64,000 nucleotides of DNA from Rhizomys pruinosus (GCA_009823505.1 VZQC01000610.1:2815939-2879938); one strand, 5' to 3'; shown: positions 19,910-30,582, counted from the first letter of the stretch. The notes: a model not told the origin generated them from the sequence alone. Program-made: numbers and translations.

Positions 19910-22397
19910 AATGCACAGGAGCTTAAGGGTTTAAGCACACTTTGCTGTGATGTCTTTTTCCCGTCACCCCCAGTGACTGTTTAGTGTTCTAGAAGGTAGA
20001 TATTCCATGTGCCCTGGTGCAGGCCGAGGCCCACCTAGGGGGAGACTCCAGACAACCCCAGAGCAAGAGGAGAAGTGAGAGGAAGCCCTGAGGGCTGCTT
20101 ACTACTGCAGCATACTCTGCACAGTCCCGACTCGGGGAAACTTTCCCAAGATTTTTCATACCAACAAATAAAGTTAGCAAAAGCAAGAATCTGTAGGTGT
20201 TTACTCGGCCCTGGTGATGGAGCAGACTTACTTTGTGAGCAGAAAAGAGATAATTGTCTTAATTGCACAGAGTGGGTGAAGGGGTACAGCCTATTTTTGC
20301 CAAAATGAATCATGATTCTACACACATTCATTTTCCTTTGTGTTTATATGAAAAGCTTTGATGGCCACCATCTGAGGAGCTGGAGTAGAGTTAGTTCCTC
20401 TGCTTCTAAGACTGCAAAGAGGGATGTGTCAGAGGACGGGTGGCCCACAGCAGCCCTTCTCCACCATCGTCCCTGTGGCATGGCCCTTTCTCACTGAACC
20501 TAAGGCTCTCAAAGGACACCTGAGCACAGTGCTCATAGACCCCTCCCAAGGCCACGCTCAGTGGTCCCCGTGTTGAGGCACTTAACAGTCTCCAGGCCAG
20601 AATGCTATTTGCCAGCTGCCAGCTGTTCCACCCCCTACACTTAAGTAATGATTTCACAGCCATTAGCAGCCTCAGTAATGTTGCCTGCTGAAAGCTAAGT
20701 GCTCCATTGGCTGTAAACCACAAAGAAAACCCCAGGCAGGTGAAGATGGACACTGTGATAAACAAGAAAGGATGGCTGTGCTTTTAATTGATTGATTCAA
20801 GTCTCCATCCACCTGCTGTCTCCTTGTTCTCTTGCTGTTCCACAGACATGGCTGGTCTCACTCTCAGGTGTTTATGGTGGAAGAGAAGGCTTGCTGGAAA
20901 AGTGACTCTGTCCTCTGAGACAGATGAGTTGGGCTGTAACAGGTAGATCAGCCTTGCGAGGGGCTCCTCTTTTGACACTTGCTATAGGAATTTAGAGCTG
21001 TCCTGTCAAAGTTCAATGCCATTCATTATACAGAGGCTCCACCTCAGAGGACAGCCATGGGCCAGCATTCTGTGTGGTGACTGCTGCTGAGGTTCCAGGT
21101 GAGAGCCAGGCCAGCTACATGGGATATTTAGGGTCAACCTTGGAGGAGTCAAGGTTCTGTGGTTTTCTTCATTCAGGACTTCCGGAACCCGGAAGTGGGG
21201 GGGCAGGAAGGGGGCTAGAAATTAACAGGAACTGATTCACTGAGTGTTAACAAAGGATCCAAAGTTGCTGTTATATTACATGCCACCTTTCAGTAGCCTA
21301 ATTATCTTCCCCCTACCATACAGAAATAAAGAGAGCTCTGCATCCTTTGATGCAGCAAAACATCTACCCCACCAGTTAGCTTCCCATCTCCTGACCGAAT
21401 ACATTTACCTTCTGCCTTATTGATAGCGCTTCTTAAATTCTCCCACTGGCAACCTGAGAAATGTTTATTTGACCCTGGGAATTTAGGTACATAAAGTAGG
21501 TATACAAATCAAGCACTTGCTATGAATAAATCATAAAGATATTTATTTTTAAAGTTATTTGACACATATATATATAGTTTACCATTAAAGTTAAAAGCAA
21601 ATCTGGAAATTAATGAGACAAATATGCTTATTTATCTTTACATAGAGAATTAAATATTGGTTGAATATCTGATACTGTGGGACATAGGGCAATTTCAATG
21701 GTTTTTCAGAGTTGATCAATGATATTTGACTTTATAAATATCAGTGCTGAGAATTCTGTTTCATATAAGCACAGTGCAAAATGGCAAAAGTATGTTTAGG
21801 GGCATTTCAGAAATTGTTGGAAATTCAACCCTAGTCCCAAGCCAAAATTAATTTCACCATTTCTTATGACATTCAAGAAAGCAACTCCAGCAGCAATTTT
21901 TAAAATTAAACATTCTAATACCATACAATCCAAAGACATACTAATTTGACATGCTGAGGAATAAAGGTAGGGAAATATTAAAATATGAAAAGTCTTTTTT
22001 TTCATTATTAAAGCCATTCTGTCTCTATAACAACAGAAAACTTTGTAAGGCAAAAACACTGCAATTCACAGCACATGGTAGTCTCAACTCTGAGCTGAGG
22101 CATTCGGTCAGCTTTCACTGGCTCTACAGAGTAGCAGTGCTCACTGTGCAAAATGTGGATGTCGTGTGTTTGGAACAAAGGCCGTAGTGAAGTCCTAGGA
22201 TGCAACACAGGTGAGAGCTGCCCAAAACACCTTGGACTCACTACACATTTCACTTTGAACTAAATTTTGGTCATCGCATACTCAGAACCCCAAAACTGTT
22301 GCCAGATTTTTCACATTACCCCCCTTCAGTTATACAACCCTAAATCCAGGTGCAACAGGTAGTTTAAGAAGCTGGGGATGGAGCATGATGTTGAGTA
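19910..22397. other. Unassigned unique sequence
   Basis: The longest recognised-repeat-free stretch in the first half. 21480-22060 is AT-rich. The 119-codon minus frame 20406-20765 and other frames overlap each other and show no domain. A perfect inverted ETS-like pair lies at 21178-21196. Confidence 0.4.
21178..21196. promoter_or_regulatory. Inverted ETS-like pair
   Basis: ACTTCCGG and its exact inverse complement CCGGAAGT are separated by AAC. CCGGAAGT is the high-affinity ETS/GABP core. It keeps two CpGs in otherwise CpG-poor DNA and is followed by a G-rich run. The motif is certain; regulatory use is inference. Confidence 0.45.
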
Positions 22398-22632
22398 ATT
22401 TATTTTTTAATATTTTATTTATTCTTTTTATTTTATGTGGATGAGTGTATTGCCTACATGTAGGTAAGTGCACCCACCTGTGTCGTGCACTGCCTGTAGT
22501 CAGGAGAGGGTGTTGGACCCCTGGGACTGAAGTTATGGATGGTTCTTAGCTACCATGTGGGTGCTAGGAATTGAACCTGGGTCCTCTGCAAGGGCAGCCA
22601 GTGCTCTTCACCACTGAGCCATCTCTCCAGCC
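22398..22632 (-). mobile_element. B3-type SINE, short form
   Basis: Antisense order: a T-rich tail complement, GGATGAGTGTATTGCCTAC, CACCTGTGTCGTGCACTGCC, ACCATGTGGGTGCTAGGAAT, CTGGGTCCTCTGCAAGGGC, ACTGAGCCATCTCTCCAGCC. A 10-bp match CAGGTAGTTT lies right after it and again near 22347, 40 bp before its tail, so the target duplication is uncertain. Confidence 0.92.
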
Positions 22633-22887
22633 CAGGTAGTTTCTTATGTAACAGAAAAACTCAACTACATTGTGCTGGCATAAAGTGGCAGCCCCACCAC
22701 CTGCCTGTCCCTGGTGTCACAGGATGGATCAGCTTACGGGGGTCTGTATTCTGTGAGAAGCCATGAAATAGCAGGCATCGGAAGAACTTTGGCCTGTAAT
22801 GTGTTTCCTGACATAATATTATTTCATTTTGCCAATCTGAGCCACCAATACTCAAAAGTTATAACCTTTCCTTTAAAAAAAATTTAA

Positions 22888-23056
22888 GCCGGGTGTGGTG
22901 GTGCACATCTTTAATCCTAGCACTTGAGAGGCAGAGGCAGGCAGATCTTTGTGAGTTCAAGGCCAGTCTGGTCTATAGAGCGAATTCCAGGACAGCTGGG
23001 CTACAGGGAGACCCTGTCTCAAAAAGACCAAAAAATAAAATAAAATAAAATAAAAA
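22888..23056 (+). mobile_element. B1 SINE
   Basis: Starts GCCGGGTGTGGTGGTGCACA, continues AGAGGCAGAGGCAGGCAGAT, GAGTTCAAGGCCAGTCTGGT and ACAGGGAGACCCTGTCTC, and ends in an A-rich (AAAAT)n tail. The full internal layout is present. Confidence 0.96.
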
Positions 23057-23104
23057 TTAGATTTTTGGTTTGTTTCTAAATATGATGTAATCCCTAATCT
23101 GCAT

Positions 23105-23228
23105 ATTTTACTTGTGTGCCATCCTGGTGGGCTATAGTCCCTAAAGCTAGGGGCCAAAATAATGTATCCTTCTTAAGTTGCTTGTGTCTGATATTTGGTC
23201 ACAGCAATGAAAAACGAAATGAATACAA
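23105..23228 (+). mobile_element. URR1-type 3' fragment
   Basis: GTCCCTAAAGCTAGGGGCC, AAAATAATGTATCCTTCTTA, AGTTGCTTGTGTCTG and GGTCACAGCAATGAAAAACG match the right-hand end of rodent hAT relics elsewhere in the window. Confidence 0.55.
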
Positions 23229-24344
23229 TGGTCTCTGGTGGAACCCAATTTCTCCTAGCAAGGTGTTCTTCTTTACTGATAGAAGCCTAGAGACCTGAGA
23301 ACCCAGGAGAGAAGGTAAGCGGTAGATAAGGGGTGTTTGATGCTATCACAGTGGTCCAGGCTGAGCTGAGGGCACCTGTGGGACACTCACCACACCTGCC
23401 AGGGTCACAGTGGGAGAACCACCTAAGGAATCCCCCCCCCCCAGCTGGACATAGAACAAAAGTCATCTTGTCCCTGGAAGTGTGGGACAGGAACCTCAGC
23501 CTCTTTAATTTCCAAATGTCATGGACTCTCTTTGGAGCCCACCTGCAATCCTGCAGCCCATGCCTCTGAGATCTTCTAGCTCATGTCTTGGGTCCTCCAC
23601 CTCATGTCTCTGAGATCCTACAGACAGACAGACTGTCTTCTCACTTCCTCCCTGTCCCTGATGGAGGTTCTCTCCTCTTGCTTCCGTGTAGCCTGGAACC
23701 TCATCCCCCTTCCTCCCCGCCAACAGCTGTGCTACCCTGTCTTTCCAAGACACCAAGTACCCTGCCAATCCTTGGGCTGTCAGTAAAAACAATGACAGTA
23801 ATAGGAACTGAGCACATTGCAAAATCCATTGCCAAAGCTTCTTTTCCAAATGGGAATGAAAAGCTGATTATACAGAATTTAGTCTCCCCTTTGATTGGTG
23901 CCAACGGCTCAGAGCCATTCAGTACAGAGCTGGCTGCATAGTGCCGGCACTGAATGCACGGGAATAGATTCAGCCTGCCATAGAATATATTTGAATCTGA
24001 GATTGCCCTACTGAAAAGATAGGTCTGTTTCAGGCAATACCTTTCAAAGAGCATCTATGACTAGGAAAGGTTGGGTGTGTGGCCAGAGAACCAGCCTGGC
24101 ACATCCTTCTAGCAATGGGGTGGCCTGAGCAAGGTTTGGTTAACTGAAAAGCTAAGTGCCTACCTTATTATAACAGCTAGAGAAACAACAGTTTTCTTTC
24201 AAAGATGTTGATGTATTAAAAGCCATAAGAGAGTCCTCAGGGGCAAAGAATTTTCACACATCTTCAAACTTACATTATGATTCAAAATTTGTTGCTTGTA
24301 TTTCAAGCTATCAGAAAAGTGTTGATGTGGTATTCTTATCAGGA
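23229..24344. other. Unassigned sequence; possible conserved noncoding part
   Basis: No repeat was recognised. 23805-24060 is repeat-free and moderately AT-rich. Frames on both strands (117 codons each at 23588-23941 and 23701-24054) overlap and lack a recognisable domain. Confidence 0.35.
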
Positions 24345-24728
24345 TCTGTGCTGGTTAAACTCCACTGTCAATTTGACTGGACTTATGACAAGTGTGATGC
24401 AGCTAGGAAATATACTTCTAGGTGTGTCTATGAGGGAGCTTCCAGAGAGGTTTAACGGATGATGGGGGATCCTCCCCGATGAGGGCAGCACCATCCAATG
24501 ACCTCAGTCCAAGTCTGAAGGAAAATGGAAAGAAAGCAAGAGGAAGTGAACTCGGCACCACCATACAGCCCTCTCTGCTTCCCGAGTGAGCACAGTGTGA
24601 CCTGCTACCTCATGTTCTGGCCACCTCGTCTACACTGCGCCCTCAAACTGTGAGCTAGAATAAGCCCTTCTTTCAGGAAGTTGCTTTTGTTAGGTATTTT
24701 TCTATAGCAATAAGAAAACTGACAGATA
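24345..24728 (+). mobile_element. RCHARR1-type hAT-Charlie relic, near full length
   Basis: GGTTAAACTCCACTGTCAAT, TTGACTGGACTTATGAC, GGTGTGTCTATGAGGGAGCT, GAGGTTTAACGGATGATG, then CCTCAAACTGTGAGCTAGAA and GAAGTTGCTTTTGTTAGGTA follow in order. Similar in length to 14862-15260 and opposite in orientation. Confidence 0.82.
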
Positions 24729-24915
24729 TTATACAAGCCCTTCAGTGTTCTGGTTGGGATTCTGTTCATTCATGACATATCCCCTTAGAATCCACATAGG
24801 AAGGAAACTAAACAGCAGAAAAGAAAGAAACAAATTGTTTCTCAATATTTATTTAGGTGAACAGATTTTCTGACATATGCTTTTAATTGTAGCTCATTTT
24901 CTAGATGCTATAAAA

Positions 24916-24946
<31 letters not shown>

Positions 24947-26404
24947 TAATAAGAAAGCTAGGCGCAAATATCAAAACGTAATGGTTAATTCTTGAATTCC
25001 AAATGATTTACATGACTTGTCATACATTTATCTGCTAAAACACTAGTCTGTCATTAACATGCCCACAGTAGAAGCTAATGCAGAATTCAGAAGATTCCAG
25101 GGTTTCAGACTTCCCCTGGGCCTCCACTATTTGCTTATCTGAGTTGCCTTCACACTGTGTATACAATGGTACAGAGTACCTACAAGAGCAGTCTCCCTGT
25201 TCTTTGATGTGTTCATTTTCTTTTTTTCTTTTTTTCTTTTTTTTTTGGTTCATTTTCTAATATAGACACTCATGGCTGTCGGCCACCACCGCATTCATCA
25301 GTCATCCATTCTGCCTTGGCTACTGCTCATGCCTGTACCTGGGACCTGGATCAGCACAGCGTCCTCAACCCAAGCACTCCCCCAAACCTGACAGGCCCTC
25401 CAACACACCTTTTTCTTCTCTGGGGTGAAGCTTTGCCTTCCAGCCATGTCCTAGTGAAAAGAATAGTGCTTTCTCAAGGTGAACAAAATTGGAAAAAGAA
25501 ATACTTCAAATATTATTGTACTATGGTGCTCTCTCTTTAAACAGTGAATGGGAATAATTTTATAATTTTCTTTGGACCACTCTTATGCCTGATGGTCTAA
25601 TAGTACAGTCGCCTAGCTAACATGCACCCCAGAAATGGGTGGTCCAATCCAATGGCCCCAATCATGTGAATATGCTTAAATTTAAGTTGGTGAAGATAGA
25701 ATGAATTAAGCAACAGCTCAAGAATGCATAGCCCATGTGGATGAGGACCACAGTATCAGGTGGTACAATTTTAGTATATTTCCAACATCTTAGGAAATTC
25801 TGCTAGAGAGCAAAGCTCTAGAGTAATTTTGACAAAACTGCATCCCTAGGCACATTTTGAAGTTGACATTTAAAAATTTCCCTCCTAAGCTGCAAAGGTT
25901 GGAATTTCAGTATATTGTAACTATTGACATTTTAAAATAAAACTGTTATATCCTTCTTTTAAAAGTATTCACTAGAATCTAAATACCAGGGTGATTTGAT
26001 ATCCACCATTATTCACTTGGAAAAATACACAATTTCTTCTTTACCAGAACTAAATCTTATATCCGTTATTTTTTCTCTTTTATCTTCCATCCCAACACCA
26101 TTTCTTTCTTGAACTCTTACTCCTGGTTCTTTGTTGATGTTTGAAAGTCTTTTATGGATCACTCTCATTCTCTGCTGCCAAAATATGTAACAGGCTTCAG
26201 ATTTATTTTTCCTGGTGTTTCTGAGCCCCCAAATGGTTACCCGGAGAAATCAAAAGGAAAAGAGCAGTCAGCAAGGACAGGAGCCGGGGTGCGGAGTGTC
26301 AGAACTAGTGTTGTCAGCCTGATACATCTGGGAGGAAGGAATCCCAATTGAGAAATTTCCTGCATCAAACTGGTCTATGCTGATGTCTGTGGGATATTTT
26401 TGTG
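24729..26404. other. Unassigned unique sequence
   Basis: It contains a (GT)13 tract at 24917-24943 and a T/TTTC-rich run at 25218-25247. The rest is AT-rich unique DNA. No gene was recognised. Confidence 0.45.
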
Positions 26405-26662
26405 GTAGCTAATTAAAAAGGGAGCACGCAGTCCACTGTGGGCAGTGACATCCCTGGACAGGTAGATCTGGGCTAAGAAGTTAGCTGAGTGTGCCAAGAA
26501 GCAGTGATCTCCACCATCTCTGCCTCAGTTCCTGCCTCCAGCTTCCTACTTGGCTCCTGCACTGTCTTCCCTCCATGATAGAAGTGACCTGTAAACTGAA
26601 ATAAACCCTTTCCTCACCAGGTTGCTTTTTCACAGCAAAAGAAAAACAAACTAGAACATGGA
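26405..26662 (+). mobile_element. RCHARR1-type relic, 3' part
   Basis: GCAGTCCACTGTGGGCAGTG, CCTCCATGATAGAAGTGACC, GAAATAAACCCTTTCCTCAC, CAGGTTGCTTTTTCACAGC and AACTAGAACATGG mark the 3' two-thirds of the element. Confidence 0.7.
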
Positions 26663-26894
26663 GAGATGTTGGGGAAAGTATGCAAACTTTCAGTTACAAA
26701 ATAAGCTGGTTCTGGGAACTTATGTGCAGCAAGGCCGGAGATGAGGGTTGTGACCTATGTGATGGATGTGATTGGTTGTGCACATTCATAGCCAATGATT
26801 ATGTCATATTTCTACAATGTGTACAGTCTCTATCAGTTAATTAAATATCTGTGTATATCATGTATATCAGGTGCCCTTATCTGTTCAGAAACCA
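26663..26894. other. Unassigned sequence
   Basis: Short AT-rich unique stretch. Nothing was recognised. Confidence 0.4.
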
Positions 26895-27132
26895 GAGGAG
26901 GACTCTGGGTGTCCTCCTTTTTTGCTCTCTGCATGTATTTCACTGAGACAGAGTCTCTTACTGTACCTGGAGCTTGCTGGGTTGGGGGAAGACTGATTGA
27001 CCAGGGATCCCCTGAAATCCTCTTGTCTCCATCACCTCAGCCCTGGTATGTATAGCCTGGGTACACATGGGTGCTGGGTATCCAAACTCAGGTCCTCACA
27101 CTCGTCCAGCAAGGACTCTGACCCACTGACTC
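26895..27132 (-). mobile_element. B4-related SINE
   Basis: Antisense order: CACTGAGACAGAGTCTCTTA, CTGGAGCTTGCTGGGTTGG, ATGGGTGCTGGGTATCCAAA, CTCAGGTCCTCACACTCGTC and ACTCTGACCCACTGAC. Old and divergent. Confidence 0.65.
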
Positions 27133-27190
27133 TATTGTGCTTGGAAAACTGGATATCTACATGTGAAGAAAGAAACTAAATTCTTTTTTT

Positions 27191-27441
27191 GTTTGTTTGT
27201 TTTTATTAATTTTTATTTATTTCTGTATGTGTATGAGTGTACTGTCTGCATGCAAGTTTGTGCACCCGTGTCGTGCAATACCGCGGAGGTCAGAAGAAGG
27301 TATTGGATTCCCCTGGAACTGGAGTTCTCCTGGAATTGGAGTTTCAGACAGTTCTCGGCCACCATGTGGGTGCTGGGGATTGAACCTGGGTCCTCTGTAA
27401 GAGCAGTCGGTGCTCTTAACCACTAGGCCATCTCTCCAGCC
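27191..27441 (-). mobile_element. B3-type SINE, long form, 15-bp target duplication
   Basis: CTAAATTCTTTTTTT is repeated at 27176-27190 and 27442-27456. Inside, the antisense order is TGTACTGTCTGCATGCAAG, CACCCGTGTCGTGCAATACC, two 17-bp units CCTGGAACTGGAGTTCT and CCTGGAATTGGAGTTTC, GGTGCTGGGGATTGAACC, ACCACTAGGCCATCTCTCCA. The element sits at the tail edge of the adjacent antisense L1. Confidence 0.96.
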
Positions 27442-27596
27442 CTAAATTCTTTTTTTATAAAATATTTTATTGATGTTTTTTGTATTTCATATATCATTTC
27501 TCAGTTCGGTTTACATACATTCCCTTTTCCATGTCCCCCACTCCACCCCAGTTCATGCATTCTGCCATACATGTCTTGCATCTTTTTCTCAGTCTT

Positions 27597-27727
27597 TTTT
27601 TTTTTTTTTTTTTTNNNNNNNNNNNNNNNNNNNNNNNNNNNNNNNNNNNNNNNNNNNNNNNNNNNNNNNNNNNNNNNNNNNNNNCTCCCAAGTGCTAGGA
27701 TTAAAGGCATGCGCCACCACGCCTGGC
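27597..27727 (-). mobile_element. B1 SINE remnant broken by the N gap
   Basis: The T run at 27594-27614 is the tail complement; the N block hides the body. 27685-27727 is the B1 5' end (GTGCTAGGATTAAAGGCAT, CCACCACGCCTGGC). It abuts the next B3 directly. Confidence 0.85.
27615..27684. other. Assembly gap (70 N)
   Basis: Seventy unspecified bases lie between a T run and the middle of an antisense B1. An intact B1 would need roughly 105 bp here, so the N count probably does not equal the true missing length. Confidence 0.9.
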
Positions 27728-27957
27728 ATTTATTTATTTCTGTATGTGTATCAATGTACTGTCTGCATGCAAGTTTGTGCACCCGTGTTGTGCAATGCTG
27801 CGGAGGTTAGAAGAGGGTCTCGGATTCCCTTGGAACTGGAGTTCTCCTGGAATTGGAGTTTCAGATGGCTCTCGGCCGCCATGTGGGTGCTGGGGATCGA
27901 ACCCGGGTCCTCTGTAAGAGTGGTCGGCACTCTTAACCGCTAGGCCATCTCTCCAGC
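27728..27957 (-). mobile_element. B3-type SINE, long form, in tandem with B1
   Basis: Antisense layout with both 17-bp units (CTTGGAACTGGAGTTCT and CCTGGAATTGGAGTTTC), GGATCGAACCCGGGTCCTCT and ACCGCTAGGCCATCTCTCC. The copy keeps CpGs at several sites. The pair B1+B3 is flanked by CTCRGTCTTTT at about 27588-27599 and 27959-27969. Confidence 0.95.
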
Positions 27958-28084
27958 CCTCGGTCTTTTAAAATTTTTCTCTGTAGAGGTTTATTGTTTG
28001 GGCAGAAGTTAACTGTTTCAGTCAGTTATTTGACCCAGTCCTTTTGTCATTGTTGTTCCCTCCCATTTGTATTGCTCCAAAATA

Positions 28085-28086
<2 letters not shown>

Positions 28087-28117
<31 letters not shown>
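28087..28117. repeat. (TA)n microsatellite in L1 3' UTR
   Basis: A 31-bp alternating AT run at the position where the other antisense L1 (3370-3390) has a short ATATGCATATATGCATG word. Confidence 0.9.
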
Positions 28118-28120
<3 letters not shown>

Positions 28121-28642
28121 ACATATATACCAAAATTATGACTTCTGAATATAAGCTGTATGTTAATTCCAAAATATGTTTAAGAGTTCACATTTGGGGG
28201 GACATGGAAAGGGAAATGAGTCTAAATTGGATTGAGAAATGATGTATGATATATGAAAAAGTTTAGTAACAATAAAAATATATTTAAAAAATTTTTATAT
28301 TACTCTAAATTATGAATACATAACCTCCACCTATATACCATGATTACAAAGTCTGAAAATAAGTGGTAAGTTAATTCTAGAGTCTGTTACAGGATTCACA
28401 TTATAACAGCACAGTTGCTTTCAGATAAAAAGAAATATAACATTAACATTGCTCAGCTTGCCTTTCAACTAGGGATTTGGTGCTAGCATCCACAAATGAG
28501 GAATACCATTGGTCCTTTGTTTTTCTGGGACTGTGTTACTTCACTTAGCATAATGGCTTCTAGTTCCATCCATTTACCTACAAAATTCATGATATCATCT
28601 TTCTTTACTACTGCATAGAATTCCATTGTGTAGATGTACCAC

Positions 28643-28872
28643 TTTGTTTATTTGTTTGTTTGTTTGTTTGTTTTGAGACAGGGTCTTCCTTTAGAATCCA
28701 CTGGCCTTGAACTCACAGAGATCCACCTGCCTCTGCCTCCCAAGTACTGGGATTAAAGGCATGTGCCACCGCACCCAACCTAAGACACTTCTTAGCCGCC
28801 ATGTGGGTTCTGGGGATTGAACCCGGGTCCTCTGCAAGAGCATCTTAACCACTGAGCCATCTCTCCAGCTCC
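28643..28872 (-). mobile_element. Composite B3-head plus B1 insertion with one shared target duplication
   Basis: Antisense B1 (28643-28785, internally deleted after GTCTTCCTTTAG) is followed at once by 87 bp of the B3 head (GGTTCTGGGGATTGAACCC, TGCAAGAGCATCTTAACC, GAGCCATCTCTCCAGC) without a B3 3' half. The whole unit interrupts L1 ORF2, and AGATGTACCAC is present just before (28632-28642) and just after it (28873-28883). On the minus strand it reads B3 head, B1, A-tail. Confidence 0.85.
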
Positions 28873-28883
28873 AGATGTACCAC

Positions 28884-29914
28884 AGTTTTGTTATCCACTC
28901 ATCAGTTAAGGGACACTTGGGTTGCTTCCAGTTCTTTGTTACTGTGAAGAGAGCTGCAATAAACATAGATGTGCATGTATCTCTGCAGTAGGATGAGTCT
29001 TATGGGTATATAGCCAGGAGTGGTATGACTGGGTCAGGTGGTAGGATCATTGTGAGTCTTTTAAGAGTTCTCCACACTGCTTTCCATAGGGGTTTCACAA
29101 GGAATTTGCATTCCCAGCAGCAGTGGATGACTGTTCCCCTTTCCCCACAAACTCTCCAGCATTTGGTGTCCTCTGTTTTCTGGATCATCCAGTCTTACCA
29201 GAATAAGATGAAATCTTAAGGTGATTTTAATTTGCATTTCCTTAATTATTAGCAATGTTGAACATTTTTTAAGATGTTTCTCAGCCAGCTTTACTTCATT
29301 TGTGAAGTCTCTGTTCAGCTCTTTACTCCATCTTTTGATAGGATCATTTGTTTTCTTGCTCCTTTGTTTTTTGAGTAGTTTATATACTCTGGATGTTAAT
29401 GTTTTATCATATTTATCACTGGTGAGGGTTTCCTCCCACTCCATGGGCTTTCTCTTTACTTTTTGATTGTTTCTTTTGCTGTACAGAATCTTTTGAGTTT
29501 AATAAGCTCCCATTTGTCAATTGTTGACCTTATTCTTTGTGCAGCTGCTGTCTGATTTAGAAAGTCTTTTCCTATGCTTGTGTCTTGTATGTTTTTCTAT
29601 CATTTTCAGAGTTTCAGGTTTCATATTGAGGTCTTTGATCCATTTGGAGTTGATTTTTGCACATGGTGAGAAGTAGGGGTTTAGTTTTATTCTTCTACAA
29701 GTGGTGATCCAATTATGCCAACACCATTTGCTAAAGATGCTGTCTTTCCTCCATTGAGTCTTCTTGGCCCCTTTGTCAAATATGAGGTGGCTGAAATTGG
29801 ATGTGTTCAGGTTTGGATCCTCAGTTTTGTTCCATTGATCTACAGGTCTGTCTTTGTGCCAATACCAGGCTATTTTTATGACTATAGCCCTGTGGTATAG
29901 TTTGAAGCCTGGTG
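28884..29914 (-). pseudogene. L1 ORF2 C-terminal region, broken
   Basis: On the minus strand this encodes the downstream part of the L1 ORF2 protein, the reverse transcriptase-endonuclease that copies L1 RNA into DNA at nicked targets. Conceptual pieces are visible in different frames: one of 127 residues (29061-29444) with KRWSKELNRDF and KHLKKCSTLLIIKEMQIK, and one (29000-29188) with the Cys-rich C-terminal block RVCGERGTVIHCCWECKF and DPVIPLLAIYP. Frame changes and a stop after the first piece show it is dead. Reverse-transcriptase and endonuclease domains are absent because of 5' truncation. The preceding residues continue beyond the nested SINE near 28640-28620. Confidence 0.9.
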
Positions 29915-30272
29915 TGGTGGTTTGAATGAGTGTCCCCCATAGGCTTTAAGTATTCAGACATTTTGTCTCCAGTTGCTGGTACTGTTCTTGGAGGTCTTAG
30001 AAGGTGTGGCCATGCTGGAGGAAGTACATCATTGGGGGCAGGGTTAGTGAGTTTAACAAGCCTCGTGGTGTCCAGTCTCTCTCTCTCTGCTTCCTGTGCT
30101 CATTGCGAGGTGTGACCCTCAGCTTGCTGCTCCAGCCCTGGCCACCATGCTTCCTGCCACAATGGAGTTTGATTTCCTGGAACCGTCAACTGTAAGCTCA
30201 AATAAACTCTTCCTTTTTTAAGTTCCTTTGCTCATGGTGGTTTTATCACAGCAACAGAAAAGTGACTAATAC
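29915..30272 (+). mobile_element. URR1 hAT-Charlie relic with 8-bp target duplication
   Basis: TGGTGGTTTGAATGAGTGTC at the left, GTGTGGCCATGCTGGAGGA, GTAAGCTCAAATAAACTCTT and TATCACAGCAACAGAAAAGT at the right. The flanks 29907-29914 (GCCTGGTG) and 30273-30280 (ACCTGGTA) agree in a six-base core, and the interrupted L1 reads through as CCTGGTATGGC. This fits the 8-bp target duplications of hAT elements. No transposase is encoded. Confidence 0.85.
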
Positions 30273-30470
30273 ACCTGGTATGGCAATCCTCCTCCCCCCA
30301 CCCCCCCTCCTATATTTGTTCTTTTTGCTCAGGGTTGGTTTGGCTAGCTGGGGTCTTTTGTTTCTCCATATGAACTTTAGGATATTTTTTTCTAGGTCTG
30401 TGAGGAAGCTCATGGAATTTAGTTAGAAACTAAATTTTTATCTCTCAGCTTGAATAATCACCAGCTCCAA

Positions 30471-30582
30471 GCTGGGCATGGTGGTGTATGCCTTTAATCC
30501 CAACACTTTGGAGGCAGAGGCAGGAAGATCTCTGTGAGTTCAAGGCCAGCTTGGTCTACATAGTGAGTTCTGCAGGACATGG
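30471..30582 (+). mobile_element. 3'-truncated B1 SINE
   Basis: Begins AAGCTGGGCATGGTGGTGTA, passes GGAGGCAGAGGCAGGAAGAT and GAGTTCAAGGCCAGCTTGGT, and stops after GTTCTGCAGGACATGGG without the last 30-40 bp or an A-tail. A later deletion or rearrangement probably removed the 3' end. Confidence 0.88.

Larger units (their letters stand above)
27446..30424 (-). mobile_element. Antisense L1, 3' UTR through ORF2, with nested insertions
   Basis: The left end is a T-rich tail complement. A 3' UTR follows (C-rich block, then CTCCAAAATATGCATATAT), then antisense ORF2 from about 28310, and similarity ends near 30424, so the copy is 5' truncated. Interrupting elements are a B1 plus B3 (27597-27957), a B1-B3 composite (28643-28872) and a URR1 (29915-30272). 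Removing these leaves roughly 2.2 kb of L1. ORF2 has frameshifts and stops. Confidence 0.88.

Noticed and set aside
28130..28300. A separate sense-oriented L1 tail within the antisense L1
   Set aside because: AATAAAAATATA and flanking words resemble an L1 end, but no junction or target duplication could be shown; left as 3' UTR.
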